Source: CATOSK01 sp963665735 (GTDB taxonomy: Bacteria; Chloroflexota; Dehalococcoidia; Lucifugimonadales; UBA3495). From it: a stretch of 64,000 nt of DNA. The stretch spans positions 1,674,001 to 1,738,000 of the forward strand of contig OY762444.1 in NCBI GenBank assembly GCA_963665735.1, given 5' to 3'. Within the stretch, counting starts at the first letter, position 1; each line of letters opens with the position of its first letter. The translations under genes were made by a program, and so were the position numbers. Below are positions 42,367 to 52,200 of this stretch, piece after piece. The notes below the pieces were generated by a model. It did no database searches and had not been told where the DNA came from. It worked only from the letters and a program-made list of their open reading frames with translations.

Positions 42367-42933
42367 CTAGCTGACCCGCTCGGTGTACTCCCCGGTGCGG
42401 GTATCCACCCGGACGATGGTGCCGGGGGTTATGAACATCGGCACGTTGATGCGCAGCCCCGTTTCCAGCGTCGCCGGTTTGTTCCCCCCCTGCGCCGTAT
42501 CCCCCCGGAAGGCCGGCGGCGTGTCCACCACCGCCAACTCAACGTGCATCGGCACATTGACGTTGATGGGAGAGCCTTTGTAAAAGACCATCTCCACCAT
42601 CATGTTCTCTTTCAGGTACTCCAGCGTACCCGCCAGTTGGCCCTTGTCCAGGTCGTACTGGTCAAAAGTTTCCTGGTCCAGGAAGTAAAAGTAATTCCCG
42701 TCGGTATAAAGGTACTGGGCTTGGCGGTTGTCAATTTCCGCCACGGCAAAGCTGGTGTCATACCGTTGGAAAGTCCGCTCCACCACCGCCCCGGAAAGCA
42801 AGTTCTTCATCTTGATGCGTGTCACCGGCGCCCGCTGCTGCATCTTGTGACGCTCATAGTCCATCACCTGCCAGGGTTGGCCGTCCAACTCGATAACCAT
42901 ACCCCGGCTCAAATCGCCAAAGTTAATGCTCAT
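42367..42933 (-). CDS. efp: Elongation factor P
   Basis: A 188-residue translation factor that rescues ribosomes stalled at proline runs. It has the three beta domains; SINFGDLSRGMVIELDGQPW opens the KOW-like domain and the C-terminus has GLRINVPMFITPGTIVRVDT followed by GEYTERVS. The domain I loop reads RHKMQQRAPVTRIK. Aligned with E. coli KPGKGQAFARVK, the residue at the tip (Lys34 in E. coli) is Gln. I chose the ATG at 42933, right after GGAGGGGGAC; the frame continues upstream through repeats. Part of aroQ-efp-xseA-xseB. Confidence 0.92.
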   Translation of the reverse strand: MSINFGDLSRGMVIELDGQPWQVMDYERHKMQQRAPVTRIKMKNLLSGAVVERTFQRYDTSFAVAEIDNRQAQYLYTDGNYFYFLDQETFDQYDLDKGQLAGTLEYLKENMMVEMVFYKGSPINVNVPMHVELAVVDTPPAFRGDTAQGGNKPATLETGLRINVPMFITPGTIVRVDTRTGEYTERVS

Positions 42934-43178
42934 GTCCCCCTCCGTTGATGCGGGAATCCGCCGCCGGTCAATAATCAACGGTAGTGTACCCAGTAAACGC
43001 CAATAAAACCAGTGCCAACCCCGGCGGTGGCTTTGCGATTTAAGTGGTCTGTTGGGGTGAGAAATCCCTGGCCCCGACCCGTCATTCCGGCGAAGGCCGG
43101 AATCCAGGAACGTCAAGATGCTTATACTTGCCCATCAATGGAAGAAAGCGACTTAAAACGGAACGCTACCATCCCGGC
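42934..43178. repeat. Spacer between aroQ and efp with a palindrome
   Basis: Holds a GTCATTCCGGCGAAGGCCGG palindrome starting at 43081. Nothing else is seen. Like the xseA/xseB spacer it splits an operon. Confidence 0.55.
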
Positions 43179-43628
43179 TTACCCGCCCCGCCGGTCCTCC
43201 AGCAGCCCAACCAGAACTTCCAACCCGGCGGTGTAACTCCGCCACCCGAACCCGGCAATCTGCCCCCGCGCCACGTCCGCAATCACCGATTGCCGCCGCC
43301 ATTCCTCTCTGGCGTGGATATTCCCCAGATGCACCTCCACCACCGGAATCGCTGCGTCAATCAAAGCATCCTTCAACGAATAGCCGTAGTGGGTCAACGC
43401 CCCAGGGTTAATGACAATACCGTCAATCTCTCCCCAATGCCCCTGAATACAGTCAATCAACGCCCCTTCGTGGTTCGACTGGAAAAACTCTACTTCCACC
43501 CCCAGCGACTCCGCCTTCCGGGTAATCTCCCCGTTCACCTGCTCCAGCGTCATCGCCCCGTAAATCTCCGGGTTCCGCCGCCCCAAAAAGTTAATGTTAG
43601 GCCCGTTCAGCACCAGGATTTTGGTCAT
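43179..43628 (-). CDS. aroQ: 3-dehydroquinate dehydratase, type II
   Basis: A 149-residue shikimate pathway enzyme forming a dodecamer. It has ILVLNGPNINFLGRRNPEIYG with the catalytic Arg and Tyr in the lid, FFQSNHEGALIDCIQ, GIVINPGALTHYGYSLKDAL, and VVEVHLGNIHAREEWRRQSV. All catalytic residues (Tyr, Asn, His, Arg) appear intact. ATG at 43628. First gene of the aroQ-efp-xse group. Confidence 0.95.
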   Translation of the reverse strand: MTKILVLNGPNINFLGRRNPEIYGAMTLEQVNGEITRKAESLGVEVEFFQSNHEGALIDCIQGHWGEIDGIVINPGALTHYGYSLKDALIDAAIPVVEVHLGNIHAREEWRRQSVIADVARGQIAGFGWRSYTAGLEVLVGLLEDRRGG

Positions 43629-43713
43629 GGTAAATCCTCGGAATTCCCTGAAGTATCTGCCATTGGCCTCATTCCATTCCCTCCCCCGGCCAGGAGGAAG
43701 GCCGGCGCGGAGG

Positions 43714-44172
43714 TCACTCGGTCAACCTTTCCAACCGTTGCCGTTGCCGGTCATTTTGTGGGGCGAATGACCGGGGCGAGCCGGCTTTCCGCGCTCTTTC
43801 CAACCGTTGCATCAATACCCCCACGGTGTCTATGCCATGCCGCACTTCGGCATCATCCAACCAGTCCTCGTAAAAGTTGATGTGCATCTGATTGGCGACC
43901 CCGAAGAGACGACTCAGACCGGCACGCCGCCGTTCATCGTTAACTTGTCCTACAACGTCGAAAAGGAGGGAATGGCGGTCATGGTTCCAACCGCGTTCTT
44001 CGGCGACGGCCTTGACTGCTTGGGCGGCGGCTCCCCACGCCTTTTCCGACGCCTGGCGCAAGTCGCCCTTTTCCAGTTCCTCCCGGGCCTGCCGGATGTA
44101 AACCTCTCCTCGTTCCAAATAATGCTCGGATTTAGGCACAACATCCATCCCGCTAACTAAATCAATACCCAT
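43714..44172 (-). CDS. PaREP1/HEPN-like helical protein
   Basis: A 152-residue helical protein of unknown function and the closest relative in this window of the one at 6888-7358: both share YIRQAREELEKGDLRQASEK-type and WGAAAQAVKAVAEERGWNHD-type segments and a late ANQMHINFYED. The C-terminus is basic (QNDRQRQRLERLTE), also like its relative. ATG at 44172; a second ATG at 44148 is possible. It stands alone between aroQ and the recombinase. Confidence 0.6.
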   Translation of the reverse strand: MGIDLVSGMDVVPKSEHYLERGEVYIRQAREELEKGDLRQASEKAWGAAAQAVKAVAEERGWNHDRHSLLFDVVGQVNDERRRAGLSRLFGVANQMHINFYEDWLDDAEVRHGIDTVGVLMQRLERARKAGSPRSFAPQNDRQRQRLERLTE

Positions 44173-44304
44173 CCTCTTGCTAGGGGGAGGGCTGTGGTGG
44201 GGGTCAAACTATTATGGGCAGTCAAGAGTAGGGGCAACCACAAGGGTTGTCCTGGCCGTGCGAGAGCAACCACCATGTCCCCCATTGCCAAGGAGGATTG
44301 CCCC
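44173..44304. repeat. Spacer with G-rich tail repeat and GTAGGGGC palindrome
   Basis: A TAGGGGGAGGGCTGTGGTGG repeat fragment at 44180-44206 and a GTAGGGGCAACCACAAGGG palindrome half at 44227-44250. No gene. Confidence 0.45.
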
Positions 44305-45315
44305 CTACCCCGCCGCCAACGGGTGCGCCTTTAAGTACGCGCTCCGGGCTTCCTGCTTCGTCACGTGGGTGTAAATCTGAGTCGTCGTCGGGCTGGAATG
44401 GCCCAGCAATTCCTGGATAACTCGCAAATCGGCGTCCCCTTCCAGCATATGGCTGGCAAACGTATGCCGCAGCGTATGCGGATGCACCCCGGCCTTCAGA
44501 CCCGCCCGCGCCGCATACGTCCGCACCAGCTTTTCATAGCTCCGCCGCGACAGCCGTTCCCCGTACCGATTCAGAAATAACGCCGCCGTTGACCCCGTCG
44601 CCAACTGGGGCCGCGCCTCTTTCAAGTACCGCTGCAACGCCTCTTCGGTGGGTTTCCCGAACAGCGCCCACCGTTCCTTGGAACCCTTGCCCCGCACCAG
44701 GATTTGCCGCCCGTCAAAGTCAATGTCTTGCAGGTCAATCCCCTGGATTTCCGCCAGCCGCACGCCGCAGGAATACAGAACCTCCAGAATCGCCTTGTCC
44801 CGTATCCCGTACAGGTCGCCGTCGTCCGGCGTTTCCAGCAGCCGCGTTACCTCGTTCTGGCCCAGGAAAATGGGCAGGGTCTTTTCCACCTTGACCTGGT
44901 AGCTGCGTCCCGTCGGCACCGGGCTGGACTGGAACCATCCCTCTTGCACCAGAAAACGGTAAAAAGTCCGCAGCGCCGTCAACTTCCGGGTAATGCTCAC
45001 CCGCGCGTAGCCGTCCCGGCCTCCCTTGGCCGACGTTGCCAGCCATGCCAGGTAGCCCCGGATTAACTGCCGGTTCATGTCCTTGGGGTGAATCCCCTCC
45101 AGGCAAAGATACTGCCGGAAGGACTCAATATCTGTCAGGTAGATGCGGACGGTGTTGTCCGAAAGCCCCCGTTGCCCTTCCAGGTACAGCCGGTAGGCCG
45201 GCAGCAGTTCGTCAAAGACCTGCGCTATTTCGCCCCGGCCATCCTCCGCCGCTCCGCCTTCGTTAGAATCCTCTGACTTCGTTGCCGGAAAAACCGCCGT
45301 TCCTTCAGTCGCCAA
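44305..45315 (-). CDS. xerC: Tyrosine recombinase (XerC/XerD family)
   Basis: A 336-residue site-specific recombinase. The N-terminal SAM-like DNA-binding domain spans about 30-130. Catalytic residues are in YSCGVRLAEIQGIDL (Arg), RGKGSKERWALF (Lys), HPHTLRHTFASHML (His-x-x-Arg), LLGHSSPTTTQIYTHV (His and nucleophilic Tyr). The likely role is resolving chromosome dimers at dif. The TTG at 45315 overlaps the topA stop by 11 bases and has GGAG ten bases upstream; the frame is open to 45378 but inside topA. Third gene of dprA-topA-xer. Confidence 0.9.
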   Translation of the reverse strand: MATEGTAVFPATKSEDSNEGGAAEDGRGEIAQVFDELLPAYRLYLEGQRGLSDNTVRIYLTDIESFRQYLCLEGIHPKDMNRQLIRGYLAWLATSAKGGRDGYARVSITRKLTALRTFYRFLVQEGWFQSSPVPTGRSYQVKVEKTLPIFLGQNEVTRLLETPDDGDLYGIRDKAILEVLYSCGVRLAEIQGIDLQDIDFDGRQILVRGKGSKERWALFGKPTEEALQRYLKEARPQLATGSTAALFLNRYGERLSRRSYEKLVRTYAARAGLKAGVHPHTLRHTFASHMLEGDADLRVIQELLGHSSPTTTQIYTHVTKQEARSAYLKAHPLAAG

Positions 45316-47575
45316 CCGCCGCCAACTCCTGTTCCCGTTCCGCTGGCGACCCCTTCCAGGCGCACTTGGTACAGCCAACCCCGTCCCGTCCCTCGACCAC
45401 CATCAACCCGCCGCACTCCGGGCAGGGGTCTGCCACCGGACGTTGGTTTAGTATCAGTTCACATTCCGGGTACTTGGAGCAACCGTAAAAGGGCCTTCCT
45501 CCCCGACCGCGCCGCTTGCGTTCCACGATGTCGCCGCCGCACTCCGGGCAGGCCACCCCCACCTTGTTCAGGATGGGCTTGGTGGTCTTGCACTCCGGGA
45601 ACCCGGTGCAGGCGATAAACTTCCCGAACCGCCCCGTCTTGATGACCATCGGCTTGCCGCAGTTGTCGCAGATTTCGTCCGTCTCTTCCTCAATCTTCAC
45701 CCGCGGCATATTTTCCTGGGCCGTCTCCAACGCCTGCTCAAAGGGGCCGTAGAACTCCCGCAGCATCGGCACCCACTCCCGCTCTCCCTGCGAAACTTCG
45801 TCCAGCTCGTCCTCCATCCGCGCCGTAAAGTCCAGGTCCATCACCGTCTTGAAATACTCGGCCAGCAAGTCCGTCACCGTCGTTCCCAGCGTCGTGGGAA
45901 TAAGCCGGTTCTGCTCCTTCTCCACGTAGTTGCGATCCAGCAGCGTGCCAATCGTCGGCGCGTATGTGCTGGGCCGCCCGATGCCCTTTTCTTCCATCGC
46001 CTTGATTAGCGTAGCCTCAGTATAACGGGGCGGCGGCTGGGTGAAATGCTGTAACGGCTCCAGTTTCAGGCAGTTTAGGCCATCCCCCTTGGCCAGGGCC
46101 GGCAGCAACTTCCCATGTTCGTCGTTTTCGGCGTCATCCCGGCTTTCCAGGTACAGCGTCCGGAAACCGGCGAACTTCAACACCGACCCGGTGGCCCGGA
46201 AGACATAAACGCTGTCCGACTTCACGCAAGCCGCGTCAATGTCCACCGTCGTCGCCTCCGAGCGGGCGTCCGCCATTTGGCTCGCCAGCATCCGCGCCCA
46301 GATAAGGCTGTAAAGCCGCAGTTGCTCTGCGCTCAGCGTATCCTTCAACGCTTCCGGCGTCCGGCGAATGGATGTCGGCCTTATCGCTTCGTGGGCTTCC
46401 TGGGCCGCCTTGGCCCGAGTCCGGTAAACCCGCGGCTTATCCGGCGCAAATTCCTTCCCGTACCTCTCCCTGATATACTCCCGCGCTTCGTTGACCGCAG
46501 ACTGAGCCACCGTCACCGAGTCGGTCCGCATATACGTTATCAGCCCTACCGGCCCTTCTCCCGGCACCGTAATCCCTTCATAAAGCTGCTGGGCGACGGC
46601 CATCGTCCGCTGCGCCGTAAACCGCAGCTTGCGCCCCGCTTCCTGCTGCATCGTGCTGGTGGTGAACGGCGCCGCCGGACGCTGCCGCACGTCCCGCTTG
46701 GTAACTTCCGCCACCGAGTAGGCCGCTCCTTCCAACTCCGCCTCATACCCGCGGGCGTCGTCTTCGCGGCCAATCTTCAACCTGGCCCGCTGGCCCTTCA
46801 CCGACCGCAGCGTGGCAACGAAAGGCTCCGGCTTGTCCGCCGGGTTTGCCGTGCGATGCAAGTGGGCGTCAATCGTCCACGACTCTTCGGGAACAAAGGC
46901 TTGAATCTCCCGTTCCCGGTCCGTCGTCATCCGCAACGCCACCGACTGCACCCGCCCGGCGGACAGCCCCCGCTGCACCCGCCGCCACAGCAGCGGGCTT
47001 ATCTGGTAGCCCACCAGCCGGTCCAGAATCCGCCGCGCCTGCTGGGCGTTGACCAGCCGCATATCAATTTCCCGCGGACTCTGGAAAGCCTCTTCCACCG
47101 CCTGCTTGGTGATTTCGTGAAACACCACCCGCTTGGGCGGGTCGGGCTGCTTGTCCCATCCCGCCGCCGTCTGGATGTGCCACGAAATCGCCTCCCCTTC
47201 CCGGTCCGGGTCGGTAGCCAGGTAAATCCCGGCGGCAGCGTCCCCGGCCTTCTTCAGGTCGGTCAACAGCGACTGCTTGTCCTTCATGGTGACGTATGAC
47301 GGCTGGAAATCCCCTTCCAGGTCAACGCCCATCTTCCCCTTGGGCAGGTCCCGCACGTGGCCCTGTGACGCCGCCACCACGTACTTGCTCCCCAGAATCT
47401 GCCCCACCGTCCGGGCCTTGGCCGGCGATTCCACAATCACCAACTGTTTCCCGGCGGCGCTGGCCGCGGCCCCCCTCTTTTTCGGAGCCGCCTTCTTCGT
47501 TGCCTTGGCCTTGGCGCCCTTGCCCTTGGCCGTTTTACCCTTGCTTGCGGTTGTTTCTTTGGCTTTAGTTACCAT
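45305..47575 (-). CDS. topA: DNA topoisomerase I
   Basis: A 756-residue type IA topoisomerase that relaxes negative supercoils. The N-terminus is a Lys/Ala-rich tail of about 40 residues (KGKTAKGKGAKAKATKKAAP). The TOPRIM domain follows (LVIVESPAKARTVGQIL, ATDPDREGEAISWHI). The active Tyr is in GLITYMRTDSV near residue 348. Three Cys4 zinc ribbons close the protein (CDNCGKP...CTGFPEC; CPECGGD...CSKYPEC; CPECGG...CTKC). ATG at 47575 overlaps dprA by 11 bases. Confidence 0.95.
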   Translation of the reverse strand: MVTKAKETTASKGKTAKGKGAKAKATKKAAPKKRGAAASAAGKQLVIVESPAKARTVGQILGSKYVVAASQGHVRDLPKGKMGVDLEGDFQPSYVTMKDKQSLLTDLKKAGDAAAGIYLATDPDREGEAISWHIQTAAGWDKQPDPPKRVVFHEITKQAVEEAFQSPREIDMRLVNAQQARRILDRLVGYQISPLLWRRVQRGLSAGRVQSVALRMTTDREREIQAFVPEESWTIDAHLHRTANPADKPEPFVATLRSVKGQRARLKIGREDDARGYEAELEGAAYSVAEVTKRDVRQRPAAPFTTSTMQQEAGRKLRFTAQRTMAVAQQLYEGITVPGEGPVGLITYMRTDSVTVAQSAVNEAREYIRERYGKEFAPDKPRVYRTRAKAAQEAHEAIRPTSIRRTPEALKDTLSAEQLRLYSLIWARMLASQMADARSEATTVDIDAACVKSDSVYVFRATGSVLKFAGFRTLYLESRDDAENDEHGKLLPALAKGDGLNCLKLEPLQHFTQPPPRYTEATLIKAMEEKGIGRPSTYAPTIGTLLDRNYVEKEQNRLIPTTLGTTVTDLLAEYFKTVMDLDFTARMEDELDEVSQGEREWVPMLREFYGPFEQALETAQENMPRVKIEEETDEICDNCGKPMVIKTGRFGKFIACTGFPECKTTKPILNKVGVACPECGGDIVERKRRGRGGRPFYGCSKYPECELILNQRPVADPCPECGGLMVVEGRDGVGCTKCAWKGSPAEREQELAAVGD

Positions 47576-48698
47576 ATATCGGACTTGCCTCGCGCGCCCG
47601 TATGTAGTGCATACCCCCAACCTGCCGCACCGAACCTTTCAGTTCCAGCAAGGTCAACATACTGCTGACCTCGGCAATGGGCAGCCCTGCTTTACGGCGA
47701 ATATCATCAATGTGTAACGGTTCGTGATCCAGTTGCTCCAACAGCTTCCCCTCGGCGTCCTTCTCGGCCCGGGAAGAAAGCTCCGGCAGCGGGTCTTGGG
47801 CCAGTCGCATCTCCATCTGGCGGGCCACCCCGCTCAGGTTAAGCTCCTCCAGAATATCGTCGGCGTCGCAGACCAGCTTGGCCCCTTCCTTGATGAGCCG
47901 GTTGGTCAAGCGGCTGGCCGGAGAGTATATGCTCCCCGGCACGCAAAAGACCTCCCGGCCCTGTTCCAGCGCGTGAAACACCGTCCAACGCGCCCCGCTG
48001 TTTTCCCCGGCCTCCACCACCAGCGTTCCCAGCGTCATCCCGCTGATTAGCCGGTTGCGCCGCGGAAAGCTCCCCGCGTCCGGTCTCATCCCCAGGGGCG
48101 CCTCGCTGACCACCGCCCCCTGCTCTGCCACCCGTTCCGTCAACTGCCGGTGTTCCTTGGGATACACAACGTCCAGGCCGTTGGCGACTACGGCGATTGT
48201 GCGGCCTCTCTGCTCCAACGCCGCCCGGTGTGCTGTGGCGTCTATGCCCAGAGCCAGCCCGCTGACCACGGTAATATCGCTGCGGGACAACGCCGCCGAC
48301 AGGTTTGCCGCCGCCTCCCGCCCGTAGGACGTGGGGCCTCGCGTTCCCACCACCGCCACCGACCTTTCATCCTCCGGCAGGACGGTTCCCTTGGCGTACA
48401 AAACCGGCGGCGGGTCGTCAATCTCTTTCAGCCGCGCCGGATACTCCCGGTCGTGCCAGGTCAACGCCCGCACTCCCGCCCGTTCCAACCGCTCCATTTC
48501 CTCGTCGGGCGAAACCTTTTCCCTGGTGTCGGCAATCTCCCGGGCCACCCGTTCCTTCATCCCGGCGGCCCGAAGTTCCCCAACGGAAGCCCGCCAGATA
48601 TTTTCCGCCGTCCCGAAAAACGCCTCCAGCCGGCGAAACCTGCTGGAACCCAGCAGCCGCGCCCGGCCCAGGGCCACCCAAAACTTCACATCGTCCAT
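47565..48698 (-). CDS. dprA: DNA processing protein DprA
   Basis: A 377-residue protein that loads RecA on incoming single-stranded DNA. An N-terminal SAM-like region is followed by the Rossmann-like core: VAVVGTRGPTSYGREAAANL, VVSGLALGIDATAHRAALEQ, RTIAVVANGLDVVYPKEHRQ, and FPRRNRLISGMTLGTLVVEA. A winged-helix domain (HIDDIRRKAGLPIAEVSSML) ends the protein. ATG at 48698 has no ribosome site, but a well-formed extended -10 ends seven bases upstream, so the message may be leaderless. Confidence 0.9.
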   Translation of the reverse strand: MDDVKFWVALGRARLLGSSRFRRLEAFFGTAENIWRASVGELRAAGMKERVAREIADTREKVSPDEEMERLERAGVRALTWHDREYPARLKEIDDPPPVLYAKGTVLPEDERSVAVVGTRGPTSYGREAAANLSAALSRSDITVVSGLALGIDATAHRAALEQRGRTIAVVANGLDVVYPKEHRQLTERVAEQGAVVSEAPLGMRPDAGSFPRRNRLISGMTLGTLVVEAGENSGARWTVFHALEQGREVFCVPGSIYSPASRLTNRLIKEGAKLVCDADDILEELNLSGVARQMEMRLAQDPLPELSSRAEKDAEGKLLEQLDHEPLHIDDIRRKAGLPIAEVSSMLTLLELKGSVRQVGGMHYIRAREASPIYGN

Positions 48699-48734
48699 AA
48701 GCCGATAATAGCACAACCCAAATCAGCGTCACAA
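48699..48734 (-). promoter_or_regulatory. Promoter of dprA-topA-xer, probably leaderless
   Basis: On the minus strand TGCTATTAT (extended -10, hexamer at 48705-48710) with TTGTGA 18 bases upstream. The predicted transcription start coincides with the A of the dprA ATG at 48698. Confidence 0.45.
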
Positions 48735-49298
48735 TCGCCCCCTGTCACCCAACCAGGACGATTGCAAAGTTGCTGTTGACCACTCTGCTACCCCCACCGT
48801 CATTCCCGCGAAAGGGGAATCCACATCCTCAACCTCTACCAACCTCACCCCGCGAAACACCCCTGACCACTCGTAGGGGCGCACGGCCGTGCGCCCCTGC
48901 CAACCTTCACCACCAACCCGATTGTCGGAAAAAACCCCTCCCAACCCCCGTAGGGGCAACCCTTGCCGTTACCAACCTCGCCATCCCCTAACCTCCCAAC
49001 CGTCCGTAGGGGCGGGTTTGAAACCCGCCCCTTCCTCGCCCCCAACAACCTCGCCTGGAACCAACATTGCCAACCCCAACCGTCATTCCGGCGAAAGCCG
49101 GAATCCAGAAATCCCACCCCCCAAACCATCATAGCCCCAACAAACCACTCCCCGCCCCCCACCGTCATTCCGGTTTTCGCGGATGGCAATGGTCTTGGGG
49201 GTGGGGGGAATCCCCCGCATTGAAAAGTTGGCCCCTTTACAACAGGGGGGTTTTGGGGGACAGTTGGGGTTGAGACGGTTTTTTGGTTGGGGGGTTTT
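48735..49298. repeat. Repeat cluster spanning the skew switch
   Basis: No gene is seen. It holds a dRS3-like copy (48799-48824), GTAGGGGC palindromes at 48871-48900, 48950-48968 and 49005-49032, and a GTCATTCCGG palindrome at 49082-49108. A truncated GTCATTCCGG arm lies at 49162-49172. An inverted copy of the 38.5-kb repeat (CCCCCGCATTGAAAAGTTGG onwards) lies at 49211-49255. The plus strand changes abruptly from C-rich to G-rich between about 49,172 and 49,207. Confidence 0.75.
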
Positions 49299-52200
49299 AT
49301 GAGTATGGGGAGTTTGCGGGACAGGCGGCGGGTGGCTCAAAGTCAGTTGGAGGAGTTGGCGGAGCGGCCCGGTCAGGAACACCCGGAGCCGCTGCGCCGG
49401 ATTGTCGCCGAGGTTTTGGGGTTTGAGACGGTCAGGGACGGGTTTATCGCCGTTGGCCCGGACGCGGGCCTGGGGCCGGCGGGAGTCGCTACCGTCATCG
49501 GGAGGCTGGCCGACGAGTTCGGGCCGGATTACCTGGCAGTCCATTTTGACCTGTCCAGCCCATCCGACGGGCGGCGGCGGGATTACGTGACGCTGGCCCA
49601 GGTGCAGGCGGCCAACGACCTGGCGCAGCGTTACGCCGGGGAGGTGCGCTGTCCCCTGCTGGTGTTTACCCTGCCCGACGGCAGCGGCGTCCAGTTCGTT
49701 ACCGGCGACCCCCAGCCATCGAACCGCTACCGCTTGCAGGATATTCTGCGGGTCACGGCCTATCATCGCACGGCCTACCGCACCGCTTTGGACTGCCTGG
49801 AAAGCGCCGGCAGCGCTATCGCCGCCGGCGGCATCCCCCGGCGGGCCTTTCGCGAGGCTTTCAACGTCCAGCCCATCACCGAGGCGTTTTTCAAGGACTA
49901 CAAGGCGGCCTACGATTCCGCCGTGGCGCAAATCGGCGGGGCCATTGACCGGGCCGACGCCGAGAAATTCACGCAGACGCTTTTCAATCGGCTGCTGTTC
50001 GTCCACTTCGTCAGCAAGAAGGGCTGGCTCAAGTTCCGGGGCAATTCCGACTATCTCAACGCCCTGTGGCGGGACTACCAGGCCAATCCCGACCGGACCA
50101 ACTTCTACCGCAGCCGTCTCAATCCCCTGTTCTTCGCCGGGCTGAACAATCCCCAATCCATCAACCTGACGCGGGACAACCCGGCCATGTACGCCCTTAT
50201 CGGAGACGTGCATTTCCTGAACGGCGGTCTGTTTGAGAAAACGGAACTGGAAATGGAACTGGACCGGCGGGCCGGGGATTTGGTTCCCGACGCCGCCGTT
50301 GCGCCGCTGCTGGACGGCGAGGCGGGTCTTTTCAACCGCTACAACTTTACGGTGACGGAGGCGACGCCGCTGGACACGGAGGTGGCGGTGGACCCGGAAA
50401 TGCTGGGCAAGCTGTTCGAGGAAACGGTGAACGAGCGGCACAGCAACGGGGCCTACTATACCCCGCGCCCGGTGGTGGCCTTCATGTGCCAAGAGGCCAT
50501 CAAGGGTTACCTGGGCGGCCAGGACATTGACGGGCTGGATGACGCCAAAATCGCCGCCCTGATTGACCGCCAGGAAACCGACGGCGTCACGCCGCAGCAG
50601 GCGTTGGAAATCGCCAACGCCGTCGCCGCCATGAAAGCCGTTGACCCGGCCTGCGGCTCCGGCGCCTTTCTGCTGGGGATGTTGCAGGAAATCATCGCGG
50701 TCAACGCCACGCTGATTAACGCCGGCCATACGCCGGACAGCCTGTACCGGCAGAAACTGGACATCATCACCAACAACATTTACGGGGCGGACTTGGACAA
50801 ACTGGCGGTGAGCACGGCGATGCTGCGGCTGTGGCTGAGCCTGGCGGTGGACTACGACGGGGACGGGCCGCCGGACCCGCTGCCCAACCTGGACCTGAAA
50901 CTGGTGGACGGGGACGCCATCGCCGGGCCGAATCCGCAACTGCTGGACTTCACCTGGCAGGGCATCGTCAACAGCGGTCTGCGGCAGGACATTGCCGCCT
51001 ACACCACGGCCCACGGCCAGCAGAAAGTCACTCTGAAAAAACGGGTAAAAGCAACCAAGGAAAAACTGCGGGCCGTGATGCAGGACGCGGCCCCGCCGGG
51101 GGTGGTGGAGTGGCGGATTGACTTCGCCGACGTGATGCTGAACGGGGGGTTTGACGTGGTGATTGCCAACCCGCCCTATGTGCAGTTGCAGGGCGACGGC
51201 GGGCGGCTGGCCAACCTGTACCGGCCGGCGGGGTATGAAACCTTTGTCCGCAGCGGCGACATTTACCAGCTTTTCTACGAGCGGGGCGGTCAACTGCTGC
51301 GCCCGGGGCGGGGACTGCTGGCCTACATCACGTCGAACAGCTGGCTCAAGGCGGAATACGGCAAGACCACCCGCCGTTGGTTCGCGGAGAATCATACGCC
51401 GCTGCGCCTGTTGGAACCGGGCAAGGACGTATTCGCGGCGTCCATCGTGGACTCGGCGGTGCTGGTGGCCCGCCACGGCATCAGCGGGGAGAGGGGCCGG
51501 GCGGTGGATATGGACCGGCTGGCGGACAAGACCTTACCGCCGGCGGAGGAGCATTGGGGGGAACTGCGAACCGAGGGGGAAAGGCCGTGGAGCGCGCTGT
51601 CAGCGGTGGAGCGGTCGGCGATGGACAAGATGGAGGCGGTAGGAACGCCGCTGCGGGATTGGGACGTGGCTATCAACTACGGCATCAAGACCGGGTTGAA
51701 CGCCGCTTTCATTATTGACGGCGCAAAACGGCAAGAGTTGATAGCGGCAGACCCCAAATCGGCGGAAATCATCAAGCCGATATTGCGGGGGCGGGATATT
51801 CGGCGTTACAAGGCAAATTGGGCGGACTGGTGGCTGATTGACACGCATAACGGTTATGGCGATGTTTCCGCCGTGAACGTGAATGACTATCCGGCGGTTA
51901 AAGTCCACTTGGACGGGTTATATCCGAACCTTGAAAAGCGGCAAGACAAGGGACGGACTCCGTACAACCTACGCAGTTGCGCTTACTATCCAGAATTTGC
52001 CAAGGAAAAGCTGGTCTGGATGGATTTAACCGAGCAGGGCCGCTTTGCCTATAACGCCGATGGGATGTTCTGCTTGGACACGACATTTACGATGTCCGGT
52101 CAATCAATAAAGTACCTGTGCGCCGTTCTCAATTCCACGTTGATAACCTGGTACATGGCGAATACTGCGCTCAACTCCGGCATGGGCGTAACCCGTTGGA

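Noticed and set aside
48700..49298. A replication origin proven by DnaA boxes
   Set aside because: Only one weak 7/9 match to TTATCCACA is visible and the region is not A/T-rich; the origin idea rests on skew alone and is given as a hypothesis.
49083..51476. A 797-codon open frame on the minus strand
   Set aside because: It lies fully antisense to the methyltransferase, has Arg/Gln/Val-rich low-complexity translation and no domain; it is a by-product of high GC and codon bias.
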